Shown: positions 1-5,901 of the stretch, one piece after another
Layout of the letters: every line of letters begins with the position of its first letter
Position numbering within the stretch: the first letter of the stretch is position 1
Source: Polaribacter sp.
GTDB lineage: Bacteria > Bacteroidota > Bacteroidia > Flavobacteriales > Flavobacteriaceae
Direction: 5' to 3'
Assembly (NCBI GenBank): GCA_029248845.1
Contig: JAQWIO010000050.1
Location: 1 to 8,289, forward strand
DNA: 8,289 nt
The notes under the pieces: generated by a model
Seen by the model: the letters and a program-made list of their open reading frames with translations, nothing else
Databases searched by the model: none
What the model was told of the DNA's origin: nothing
Program-made: the position numbers and the translations under genes

Positions 1-785
1 GTACCATTGTCACCAATAAAAATAATGACTGTATTTTCAAGTGTTTCATCATCCATACTTTCTAAAAGTCTATTAATTTCATAATCCATAGACTCAATCA
101 TAGATAAGTAGGTGGTTTTATTATTTGTAGGTGTCGTTGTATAAGTTCCGTCAGGAGGAATTTGAAAAGGCATATGTGGAGCTACATGCGCTAGCCATAA
201 AAACCAGGGTTTTGTTTGATTATCTATCCAAGATATTGCGCTATTGGTTAGATGTCTGGTTGCATATTCTTTTACTTGTTCTTCATTTTCTTCTGAATTT
301 ACTTTAGTCCAATCGTAATAATCATCTACCTGACTCGTAAAAACACCTTCATAATAAGGTACCCCAGAATCTTTTGGGTGGCTATAATTTTTATTATTCC
401 CTCCAAGATGCCATTTCCCAATAAGTCCCATAGAATAATCTGTTGGGCTTTGCTCATTTATTTTCGTAAATAATGACGTATGGCTAGTATCTAAAATTAA
501 GGGCGGTCTCATAACTCCTGTTTTAATACCATATTTACCACTCAGAATTGCTGCTCGTGTAGGAGAACATTGAGGAGATGCCCAACAGTTGGTAAAAGAA
601 AGTCCTTTTTCCCTTAGTGAATCTAATGTCGGTGTAACAGGTAAATTAACGTTAATTCCAAATCCGGGAATAGCATCAATCCCTATATCATCTGCAATTA
701 TTAACAATATATTTGGTGATTGTTGTTGGCTAAAAGTTGAAGATGTAAAAAAAAAGAGTATCAAAATTGTTTTTAAAATTCTCAT
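1..785 (-). CDS. Secreted S1-family (formylglycine) sulfatase, N-terminal part, truncated by window edge
   Basis: This gene, read on the minus strand from an ATG at 785-783, gives 261 codons and continues past the left edge. Residues 1-19 look like a signal peptide (MRILK, then a hydrophobic stretch), with mature protein probably starting at the glutamines from Q20. Seen: the metal-binding pair D32-D33 in LLIIADD; the sulfatase signature CSPTRAAILSG, with C73 in the C-x-P-x-R context that is oxidised to formylglycine, and R77; GKWHLG at 123-128; APHMPF with H204; and the second metal-binding pair D259-N260 just before the edge. In this family the enzyme hydrolyses sulfate esters; in marine flavobacteria such enzymes usually act on sulfated algal polysaccharides. 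The substrate cannot be read from this fragment. Related enzymes have about 450-550 residues, so the C-terminal part is missing. Activation would need a formylglycine-generating or anaerobic sulfatase-maturing enzyme, not present here. Confidence 0.93.
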   Translation of the reverse strand, partial: MRILKTILILFFFTSSTFSQQQSPNILLIIADDIGIDAIPGFGINVNLPVTPTLDSLREKGLSFTNCWASPQCSPTRAAILSGKYGIKTGVMRPPLILDTSHTSLFTKINEQSPTDYSMGLIGKWHLGGNNKNYSHPKDSGVPYYEGVFTSQVDDYYDWTKVNSEENEEQVKEYATRHLTNSAISWIDNQTKPWFLWLAHVAPHMPFQIPPDGTYTTTPTNNKTTYLSMIESMDYEINRLLESMDDETLENTVIIFIGDNG

Positions 786-913
786 TTTTAATTTAATTTT
801 TATTTATAAAATCTCTTTAAGCGAAATAATTTAAAATAATAGTATTTGAAATTTTAGACTTATTATTGTAACAAAGGTTTAATTTTGAGTCTAAATATTT
901 ATTTTTAAAAAAG

Positions 914-921
914 TAAATTTG
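914..921 (+). promoter_or_regulatory. Candidate Bacteroidota -7 promoter box for the 1008 gene
   Basis: TAAATTTG matches the Bacteroidota sigma-factor -7 consensus TAnnTTTG exactly. A possible -33 element, TTTTG at 883-887, lies about 26 bases upstream, longer than the usual spacing, so the promoter is only tentative. If used, it would give the dehydratase gene a leader of roughly 80 bases containing the hairpin at 955-973. I found no equally good box for the sulfatase on the opposite strand of this spacer. Confidence 0.45.
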
Positions 922-954
922 CAGTATTATATTAAATTGATATAAAATTTAGAG

Positions 955-973
955 AGAAATAGACGCTATTTCT
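955..973 (+). repeat. Perfect 8-bp inverted repeat (hairpin) in the divergent spacer
   Basis: AGAAATAG at 955-962 and CTATTTCT at 966-973 are exact reverse complements, separated by the 3-base loop ACG. The stem does not extend outward (G954 faces G974). No T-tract follows, so it does not look like an intrinsic terminator. It would lie in the 5' leader of the gene at 1008, 34 bases before the start codon. It could be an mRNA structure, an operator, or chance in AT-rich sequence. Confidence 0.45.
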
Positions 974-1007
974 GAAAATGAAACTATTTTAGCAATCAAA
1001 ACTTCAC

Positions 1008-1298
1008 ATGAAAAAATTAACAGAATTCGAAATAGAAAAAAAATTAGAATCTTTGCAGGATTGGGATTTTTATGAAAATGCATTGCACACCGATTTTGAA
1101 TTTGACAACTTTAAAGACTGTATGTCTGCAATGAATAGAATTGCATTTGAATGCGAAGCTTTAAACCATCATCCTGAGTGGACCAATGTATACAATACAT
1201 TAGATATTACGTTAACAACACATGACGCTAATGGCGTGACAGAATTAGATTTTAAATTAGCTAAAGCGATTAATACAATAGTAGAAGTTGAGGAATAG
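1008..1298 (+). CDS. Pterin-4a-carbinolamine dehydratase (4a-hydroxytetrahydrobiopterin dehydratase)
   Basis: This 96-residue protein is full length for the PCD/DCoH family. It dehydrates 4a-hydroxytetrahydropterin to the quinonoid dihydropterin, which allows recycling of the pterin cofactor used by aromatic amino acid hydroxylases such as phenylalanine hydroxylase. The family signature is present: E50, then the active-site cluster H54-H55-P56 followed by W58, Y62, H72 and D81, in the expected E-x3-H-H-P ... Y ... H ... D arrangement. It is predicted to be cytosolic. The start at 1008 gives the family-typical N-terminus (MKKLTEFEIEKKL), though no clear Shine-Dalgarno site precedes it. The next gene begins one base after this stop, so the two are probably cotranscribed. 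No phenylalanine hydroxylase gene is in the window. Family members can be called phhB, but I do not assign the symbol because pathway context is missing. Confidence 0.93.
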   Translation: MKKLTEFEIEKKLESLQDWDFYENALHTDFEFDNFKDCMSAMNRIAFECEALNHHPEWTNVYNTLDITLTTHDANGVTELDFKLAKAINTIVEVEE

Positions 1299-1299
1299 T

Positions 1300-1755
1300 A
1301 TGAAAAAAAGAAGACTCCTTTTAGGGTTAATTTTAGTGGTTATTACCTCCTGTGAAAAAGATGATTATTGTATAAAAAATCCAGTAACTCCTCATTTAGT
1401 TTTACGTTTTTATGATGATTCCAATAAAGAAGCATTAAAAAGTGTGGATGAATTGTATGTCTGGGCAGCAGGAAAAGACAGTCTTTTTTCTGGGGTACAA
1501 ACAGATTCAATCTACATTCCTTTGAACAGTACTAAAACTGAAACAATCTATTATTTTTCTAATGGAACATCTGTAAATACCTTTACAATTTCTTATACCC
1601 CAGAAGAAGAGTATGTCTCTCGTTCCTGCGGTTATAAGATGATCTATCAAGGGGTGAATTTTACATCAAATACCACATGGATTAAAAATTTTACACCAAC
1701 AACACTAACAACTATAACCTCAGACAATGCAGCTCATGTTCAAATATATCATTAG
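1300..1755 (+). CDS. Small lipoprotein, DUF6452-like
   Basis: The protein has 151 residues from the ATG at 1300. A TTG at 1288 is in frame, but the ATG is preferred because GAGGA lies just upstream of it and the protein then starts directly with a lipoprotein signal peptide (MKKRR, hydrophobic core, ITSC). The lipidated cysteine would be C18, followed by EKDDYC. Further features are a TPHLVLRFYDD segment near residue 30, an IPLN segment near 73 and a YVSRSCGYKMIY block with C110. This layout matches my recollection of the Bacteroidota family DUF6452, which has no known function. Cysteines C24 and C110 could form a disulfide after export. The neighbours support a unit with the overlapping downstream envelope gene. 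The lipoprotein call is firm; the DUF assignment is from memory. Confidence 0.85.
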   Translation: MKKRRLLLGLILVVITSCEKDDYCIKNPVTPHLVLRFYDDSNKEALKSVDELYVWAAGKDSLFSGVQTDSIYIPLNSTKTETIYYFSNGTSVNTFTISYTPEEEYVSRSCGYKMIYQGVNFTSNTTWIKNFTPTTLTTITSDNAAHVQIYH

Positions 1756-2443
1756 CATTTGTTTCCTTTTTATTTCTGTTGTTGTATTGGCACAAGAACA
1801 ACCAACAAAGGAAATTATAGATTCTGAAACAGACTCAATTGTTTATAAGACGAATTACGGATTAAGACTAGGTATCGATATTAGCAAACCAATAATGAGG
1901 CAATTCAACAGCACTTATAATGGCTTTGAACTCGTTGGAGACTTTAGGCTTTCTAAAGTGTTTTATGCTGCTTTAGAAATTGGCTTTGAAGAAGAAACCA
2001 CACAAGAAGATTATACCAATTCAACCGCCAAAGGAAATTATATTCGGATGGGTTTTAATTTTAATGCATACAAAAATTGGTTAGATATGAACAATGAAAT
2101 CTTTGTAGGATTTCGATACGGATTTAGTCTTTTTGATCACACCATAAATAGTTACACACCGAATGTAAACTCGACTTATTTTCCAGCTAATAAGATTACC
2201 AATTCCATAAAAGCTGAGGGATTAAAAGCACATTGGTCTGAATTTATTATTGGGCTAAAAGCAGAAACTTTTAAAAATCTCTTTGTTACATTTAGTGGTT
2301 CCTATAAAATTTTAATACGTGTAAAAGATCCGGAAAATTTTAAAACGCTATATGCTCCCGGATTCAATCGAATCTTTGAAAGTGGAACTGGTTTTGGTTT
2401 TAACTATACACTTACTTACTTAATTCCATTTAAAAAGAAATAA
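1736..2443 (+). CDS. Exported outer-membrane-like protein, DUF6048-like
   Basis: From the ATG at 1736 the protein has 235 residues; an in-frame ATG at 1727 would add three (MQL). The later start gives a cleaner signal peptide, MFKYIIS then FLFISVVVLA, with cleavage likely before QEQ. The mature part is rich in alternating aromatic and polar segments (GLRLGIDIS, FYAALEIGFE, YIRMGFNFN, EIFVGFRYGFSLF, FIIGLKAET, FVTFSGSYKI) and ends with GFGFNYTLTYLIPF. This pattern suggests a small outer-membrane beta-barrel of about eight strands. It resembles the Bacteroidota family DUF6048, whose function is unknown. Its start lies inside the preceding lipoprotein gene (overlap about 20 bases), implying translational coupling. 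A lipoprotein-plus-barrel pair may work together at the outer membrane, but that is inference. Confidence 0.82.
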   Translation: MFKYIISICFLFISVVVLAQEQPTKEIIDSETDSIVYKTNYGLRLGIDISKPIMRQFNSTYNGFELVGDFRLSKVFYAALEIGFEEETTQEDYTNSTAKGNYIRMGFNFNAYKNWLDMNNEIFVGFRYGFSLFDHTINSYTPNVNSTYFPANKITNSIKAEGLKAHWSEFIIGLKAETFKNLFVTFSGSYKILIRVKDPENFKTLYAPGFNRIFESGTGFGFNYTLTYLIPFKKK

Positions 2444-2444
2444 A

Positions 2445-2468
2445 AATAGAGTGCACTATTCAATTTTT
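2445..2468 (+). terminator. Weak candidate terminator after the 1008-2443 gene group
   Basis: AATAG at 2445-2449 and CTATT at 2456-2460 form a 5-bp stem around AGTGCA, followed by CAATTTTT. The core also contains the 8-base palindrome AGTGCACT. The stem is short and AT-rich, so termination would be weak at best; the position directly after the stop codon is the main support. Confidence 0.25.
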
Positions 2469-2505
2469 AGTAACTTTAAAATTCTGAGTTTTAAAATAAA
2501 ATATT

Positions 2506-3453
2506 ATGAATAAAATACCAAGTGTAAATTTATCAGATTTTCTTTCTACTGATGCCAATAAAAAACAAGAATTTGTTAATCAAATTGGCCACGCTTATGA
2601 AAATATTGGCTTTGTAGCCTTAAAAGGACATTTTTTAAACGATCAATTAATTGAAGATCTGTATGTAGAAATAAAAAAATTTTTTGATTTACCAAATGCC
2701 ACAAAAGAAAAATATGAAATTCCTCGAATTGGAGGACAACGAGGGTATGTTTCTTTTGGTAAAGAATCTGCAAAAGGTAAAAAAGAAGGAGATTTAAAGG
2801 AATTTTGGCATTTTGGTCAATATGTAGATGCAGACTCTATATATGCTAAAGAATACCCTAATAATGTTACGGTAGAAGAGTTAGAAAAGTTTAATGAAGT
2901 TGGGAAACAAACTTACCAAATGTTAGAAAAAACTGCTAAATATGTGCTTCGTTCTTTAGCACTGCATTTACACTTAGAAGAAACGTATTTTGATCATTTT
3001 ATTATCAACGGTAATAGTATTTTACGACCAATTCATTATCCGCCAATACAAACAGAACCAAAAGGTGCTGAAAGAGCCGCAGCACATGGAGATATTAATT
3101 TAATTACCTTATTGATGGGTGCTCAAGGTAAGGGTTTACAGGTTCAAAATCATAAAGGAGATTGGATTGATGCTGTGGCAGCTCCTGACGAACTGATGAT
3201 AAATGTTGGAGATATGTTATCGCGTCACAGTAATAATAAACTAAAGTCTACAATTCATAGAGTCACAAACCCTCCAAAAGAATTATGGGGAACTTCTCGA
3301 TATTCAATTCCGTTTTTTTTACATCCCATTTCTGAAATGAAATTAGATGTTTTAGAAAATTGTATTGATGAAAACAATCCAAAACAATTTGAAGATATTA
3401 CTGCAGGAGAATTTTTAGAGCAACGTTTAAAAGAATTAGGTTTAAAAAAATAA
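2506..3453 (+). CDS. 2-oxoglutarate/Fe(II)-dependent oxygenase, isopenicillin N synthase family
   Basis: The protein has 315 residues, a usual length for this family. The N-terminal region (about 3-110) is a DIOX_N-type domain beginning IPSVNLSDF with the AYENIGFVALKGH segment; the C-terminal region (about 165-275) is the jelly-roll oxygenase domain. Iron ligands are H194 and D196 (HGD) and H251 in STIHRV. R265 and S267 in SRYSIPFF form the R-x-S motif that binds the 2-oxoglutarate carboxylate. Having all of these suggests a 2-oxoglutarate-using enzyme rather than a cosubstrate-free one, although isopenicillin N synthase itself also keeps R-x-S. No signal peptide, so cytosolic. The substrate is unknown; related proteins include gibberellin and flavonoid oxidases, the ethylene-forming enzyme and many uncharacterised bacterial members. 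No biosynthetic cluster surrounds it, and spacers of 62 and 119 bases on either side suggest it stands alone. Confidence 0.9.
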   Translation: MNKIPSVNLSDFLSTDANKKQEFVNQIGHAYENIGFVALKGHFLNDQLIEDLYVEIKKFFDLPNATKEKYEIPRIGGQRGYVSFGKESAKGKKEGDLKEFWHFGQYVDADSIYAKEYPNNVTVEELEKFNEVGKQTYQMLEKTAKYVLRSLALHLHLEETYFDHFIINGNSILRPIHYPPIQTEPKGAERAAAHGDINLITLLMGAQGKGLQVQNHKGDWIDAVAAPDELMINVGDMLSRHSNNKLKSTIHRVTNPPKELWGTSRYSIPFFLHPISEMKLDVLENCIDENNPKQFEDITAGEFLEQRLKELGLKK

Positions 3454-3572
3454 AATTCAATATTGAGATTTCTTTTTCTATAAAATATGGATTTAAAAGA
3501 CTAAAATTATCTATTAAATTGAAGAAAATTCTCAAATTAACAACTCCTTATTAAAGGAAATGAAATTATCAT

Positions 3573-3896
3573 ATGGACTTAAAAGAGCAACTAAAAAACC
3601 TATTTCCAGAGCACAAAGAGACCGTTGAAGTAATCAAAGAAGAAGCTAATATTTGGTTACAAGAGGCCCCTATTATTTGTAAATACGAAAAGCGAAAAGG
3701 CAAACCTATTACAATATTAGAGGGCTATACAGGGGCTACTTCAGATTTTAAAATTCTCGCAAAGGAAATTAAAACAAAACTTTCTGTAGGCGGAAGCTTT
3801 AAAGATGATAAAATAATTATACAAGGAGATTTCAGAGATCGAATCATGTTACTGTTAAAAGAGAAAGGTTTCAAGGTAAAACGAGTTGGCGGCTAA
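3573..3896 (+). CDS. SUI1/eIF1-like translation initiation factor (YciH family)
   Basis: The protein has 107 residues with one SUI1/eIF1 domain. Seen: ICKYEKRKGKPITILEGY (about 35-52), where the basic stretch leads into the first strand, then a helix FKILAKEIKTKLSVGGSFKDDKIIIQGD with the family-diagnostic VGGS and IQGD turns, and the ending GFKVKRVGG. In archaea and eukaryotes aIF1/eIF1 monitors start-codon selection on the small ribosomal subunit. The bacterial homologue YciH has been linked to fidelity of initiation and stress-related inhibition of translation, but is not essential. It probably binds the 30S subunit here too. The start at 3573 is preceded by AAAGGAAA about 12 bases upstream, a long spacing. 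It has spacers on both sides and may be monocistronic or the first gene of the next run. Confidence 0.9.
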   Translation: MDLKEQLKNLFPEHKETVEVIKEEANIWLQEAPIICKYEKRKGKPITILEGYTGATSDFKILAKEIKTKLSVGGSFKDDKIIIQGDFRDRIMLLLKEKGFKVKRVGG

Positions 3897-3980
3897 TTGT
3901 ACCAAAATGTATAGAATTAAAATTCACAACTAAGGTTTTCAAAAAAACAGCTCATTTTTAAAATTTAAATTTCGTCTTAC

Positions 3981-4850
3981 ATGTCAATAAAAAAATCTGA
4001 ACTTATCTTAAATCCAGATGGTAGCGTATATCATTTAAACTTAAAACCGAAACATATTGCTTCAACTATTATTTTTGTTGGAGATCAAAACAGGGTTGAT
4101 AAAATTACTAAAAACTTCGATTCAATTGAATTTACAACACAAAAACGTGAATTCAAAACAACTACGGGAATCTATAAAAACAAACGACTTTCAGTTATTT
4201 CTACAGGGATTGGACCAGACAATATAGATATTGTTTTGAATGAGCTCGATGCGCTGGTTAACATTGATTTACAAACAAGAGAGCCAAAAGAAAATTCAAC
4301 TGCTTTAACAATTGTTAGAATTGGAACCTCAGGATCTTTACAAGCAGATATCCCCGTAAATTCTTTTGTTATTAGTTCTTATGCATTGGATTTAAATGGC
4401 ATGTTACATTCCTATAAAATAGATGAAATTTCTTCTCCTGAAATTGAAAATGCGTTTGTAAAACACACCAACTGGAGTTCTAAAAAAGCCGCACCGATTC
4501 TTATTAAAAACAATAAAGAATTAGAGAGAAGCATTGCTTCAGATCAAACCTTTAAGGGAATAACTGCTACTGCCGGTGGTTTTTATGGACCTCAGGGGAG
4601 AGTGTTACGTTTGGCATTACAAGACAGTGAATTGAACCAAAAAATTAATAGCTTTCGTTTTAAGGATCATAGAATTACAAATTTAGAAATGGAAACATCA
4701 GCAATTTACGGATTGTCTAAATTATTAGGGCACAAAGCCTGTTCTATTAGTGCAATTATGGCCAATAGAACCAATGGTACCTTCAGTGAAAATCCAAATA
4801 AATTAATGGAAAATTTAATAATATACACACTTGAAAAATTAGTTAAATAA
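3981..4850 (+). CDS. Nucleoside phosphorylase (uridine phosphorylase-like, NP-I/PNP_UDP_1 family)
   Basis: The 289-residue protein has the NP-I fold signatures in order: FVGDQNRV with G34, D35 and R38 (phosphate site); STGIGPDN at 74-81; VRIGTSGSL with R113 and T116-S117-G118 (phosphate and ribose); FYGPQGR with Q205 and R207, placed like the uracil-contacting Q and R of uridine phosphorylase; and NLEMET with E236, M237 and E238 (ribose hydroxyls). The reaction is expected to be reversible phosphorolysis of a nucleoside to a base and (deoxy)ribose-1-phosphate. The Q...R pair favours a pyrimidine such as uridine, but a different nucleoside or modified base is possible. It is cytosolic. The stop codon abuts the start of the next gene with no spacer, indicating tight coupling. 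No clear Shine-Dalgarno site precedes its start; TAAATTTC at 3966-3973 resembles a -7 box but is too close to the ATG. Confidence 0.9.
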   Translation: MSIKKSELILNPDGSVYHLNLKPKHIASTIIFVGDQNRVDKITKNFDSIEFTTQKREFKTTTGIYKNKRLSVISTGIGPDNIDIVLNELDALVNIDLQTREPKENSTALTIVRIGTSGSLQADIPVNSFVISSYALDLNGMLHSYKIDEISSPEIENAFVKHTNWSSKKAAPILIKNNKELERSIASDQTFKGITATAGGFYGPQGRVLRLALQDSELNQKINSFRFKDHRITNLEMETSAIYGLSKLLGHKACSISAIMANRTNGTFSENPNKLMENLIIYTLEKLVK

Positions 4851-5711
4851 ATGACCCATTTAAAAATCGGTGGAGTTCCAGAGCATTTTAATTACCCCTG
4901 GTACATCAGTTTAAAAAATAAGGAATACAACAAACACTCTATCCAACTTCGTTGGCAAGATTTTCCCGGGGGTACCGGCGCAATGTGTACTGCCTTAAGA
5001 AATGGAGATTTAGATATAGCCATTGTACTTACAGAGGGTATTATTAAAGATATTGCTGCTGGAAATCCATCAAAAATTGTGCAAACATATGTAGAGAGTC
5101 CCTTACTTTGGGGTATTCATGTAAGTGCAAACTCATCATTTGAAAAAATTGAAGACTTAGAGCATGCTACCATTGCAATTAGCAGATATGGTTCAGGATC
5201 TCACTTGATGGCGATTGTAAATGCAACAAACCAAGGATGGGATATTAGTAAATTAAAATTTAAAGTTGTAGATCATTTACAGGGAGGAATTGAGGCATTA
5301 TCTAATGGAAAAGCTGATTATTTTATGTGGGAACATTTTACCACGAAACCTTATGTAGATGCTGCTGTTTTTAGAAGAATAGACAACTGCCCTACTCCTT
5401 GGCCATGTTTTGTGATTGCAGTTAGAGAGGAAGTTTTAGAAAATAATTTTAAGGAGGTAAAAAAGGTTTTGGAAATTATTAATAATATAACAAGAGACTT
5501 TAAAAAAACAGCAGCTATTTCTAAAACTTTATCTAAAAGATACGATCAAGATGAAGACGATATTTTACAATGGTTAAAAATAACAGAATGGAATGCTGGA
5601 AAACCTATTACAGAGCGTTTAATTACAAATATGCAAAATAAAATGATTGCATTTAACGTTATCAAAGAGAAGAAAAAATCAAAAGAATTCATAAAAAATA
5701 TGTATTTTTAA
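4851..5711 (+). CDS. Signal-less type 2 periplasmic-binding-protein fold protein (Ca3427-like / THI5-NMT1 superfamily)
   Basis: This 286-residue protein resembles ABC transporter substrate-binding proteins but begins directly with the first strand (MTHLKIGGVPEHFNYPW) and has no signal peptide or lipobox, so it should stay in the cytosol. Seen: FPGGTGAMCTALRNGDLDIAI (residues 38-58; key residues G40, G41, T42, G43), TEGIIKD at 61-67, SRYGSGSHLMA at 111-121, FMWEHFTTKPY at 158-168 and PTPWPCFVIA at 181-190. These blocks match my recollection of the PBP2 subgroup typified by the Candida protein Ca3427, related in fold to the thiamine-pyrimidine synthase THI5. No ATPase or permease gene is nearby, which argues against transport. 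It may be a cytosolic enzyme or binding protein acting with the nucleoside phosphorylase immediately upstream. Its true ligand and reaction are unknown. The C-terminal 80 residues are helical and lysine-rich. Confidence 0.85.
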   Translation: MTHLKIGGVPEHFNYPWYISLKNKEYNKHSIQLRWQDFPGGTGAMCTALRNGDLDIAIVLTEGIIKDIAAGNPSKIVQTYVESPLLWGIHVSANSSFEKIEDLEHATIAISRYGSGSHLMAIVNATNQGWDISKLKFKVVDHLQGGIEALSNGKADYFMWEHFTTKPYVDAAVFRRIDNCPTPWPCFVIAVREEVLENNFKEVKKVLEIINNITRDFKKTAAISKTLSKRYDQDEDDILQWLKITEWNAGKPITERLITNMQNKMIAFNVIKEKKKSKEFIKNMYF

Positions 5712-5732
5712 ATTTTTTAAAAACATAAAATA

Positions 5733-5873
5733 ATGAAAAAAATAATTTTTATTTCGCTGTGTATATTAAGTATTGTATGTTTCTCTTCTTGTAGAAGTAC
5801 CTCAAGTCCTTGTGGTTTGGCAGACCAAACAGCACCTATTCAAAAAACCACTGAAACAGTAGCTTTCTCTTAA
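5733..5873 (+). CDS. Very small lipoprotein (46 residues)
   Basis: An ATG at 5733, 21 bases after the preceding stop and with an A-rich upstream region usual here, opens a 46-codon frame ending in TAA at 5871-5873. It encodes MKKIIF, a hydrophobic core (ISLCILSIVCF) and the lipobox FSSC, so C20 would be lipidated. The mature peptide is only 27 residues: C-R-S-T-S-S-P-C-G-L-A-D-Q-T and a polar tail ending VAFS. The second mature cysteine (C27, in SPCGLAD) is a distinctive feature. The signal-peptide quality and tight spacing argue that it is real rather than chance. It is probably cotranscribed with the two genes upstream. Function unknown; no family assignment made. Confidence 0.75.
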   Translation: MKKIIFISLCILSIVCFSSCRSTSSPCGLADQTAPIQKTTETVAFS

Positions 5874-5901
5874 ATAAGCTAATCTAGAATTCGATTTTTA
5901 G

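Noticed and set aside
589..834. 81-residue plus-strand frame
   Set aside because: It lies antisense to the start of the sulfatase gene, whose motifs are unmistakable; the frame has no recognisable protein features.
2576..2773. 65-residue minus-strand frame
   Set aside because: It is antisense to the conserved N-terminal domain of the oxygenase and has no independent support.
3560..3628. Possible 22-codon upstream frame overlapping the SUI1 gene start (ATG at 3560 just after AAAGGA)
   Set aside because: The ribosome site spacing is attractive for a coupled leader peptide, but the frame is short, has no recognisable content and runs mostly within the SUI1 gene; chance is likelier.
4851..5711. 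ABC transporter periplasmic substrate-binding protein
   Set aside because: There is no signal peptide or lipobox, no in-frame upstream extension is possible because the previous stop abuts the start, and no permease or ATPase gene is nearby.
3981..5711. Futalosine menaquinone pathway genes mqnB plus mqnA or mqnD
   Set aside because: The fold pairing is similar, but the phosphorylase has uridine-phosphorylase-like Q205/R207 and the PBP2 motifs fit the Ca3427-like group rather than MqnA or MqnD.
5860..5899. Possible bidirectional terminator between the small lipoprotein and ung (TAGCTT/AAGCTA at 5860-5865 and 5876-5881; AATC/GATT at 5881-5884 and 5893-5896 before a short T run)
   Set aside because: The stems are only 4-6 bp and AT-rich with a large loop in the first case; the convergent position is suggestive but the structure is too weak to call.
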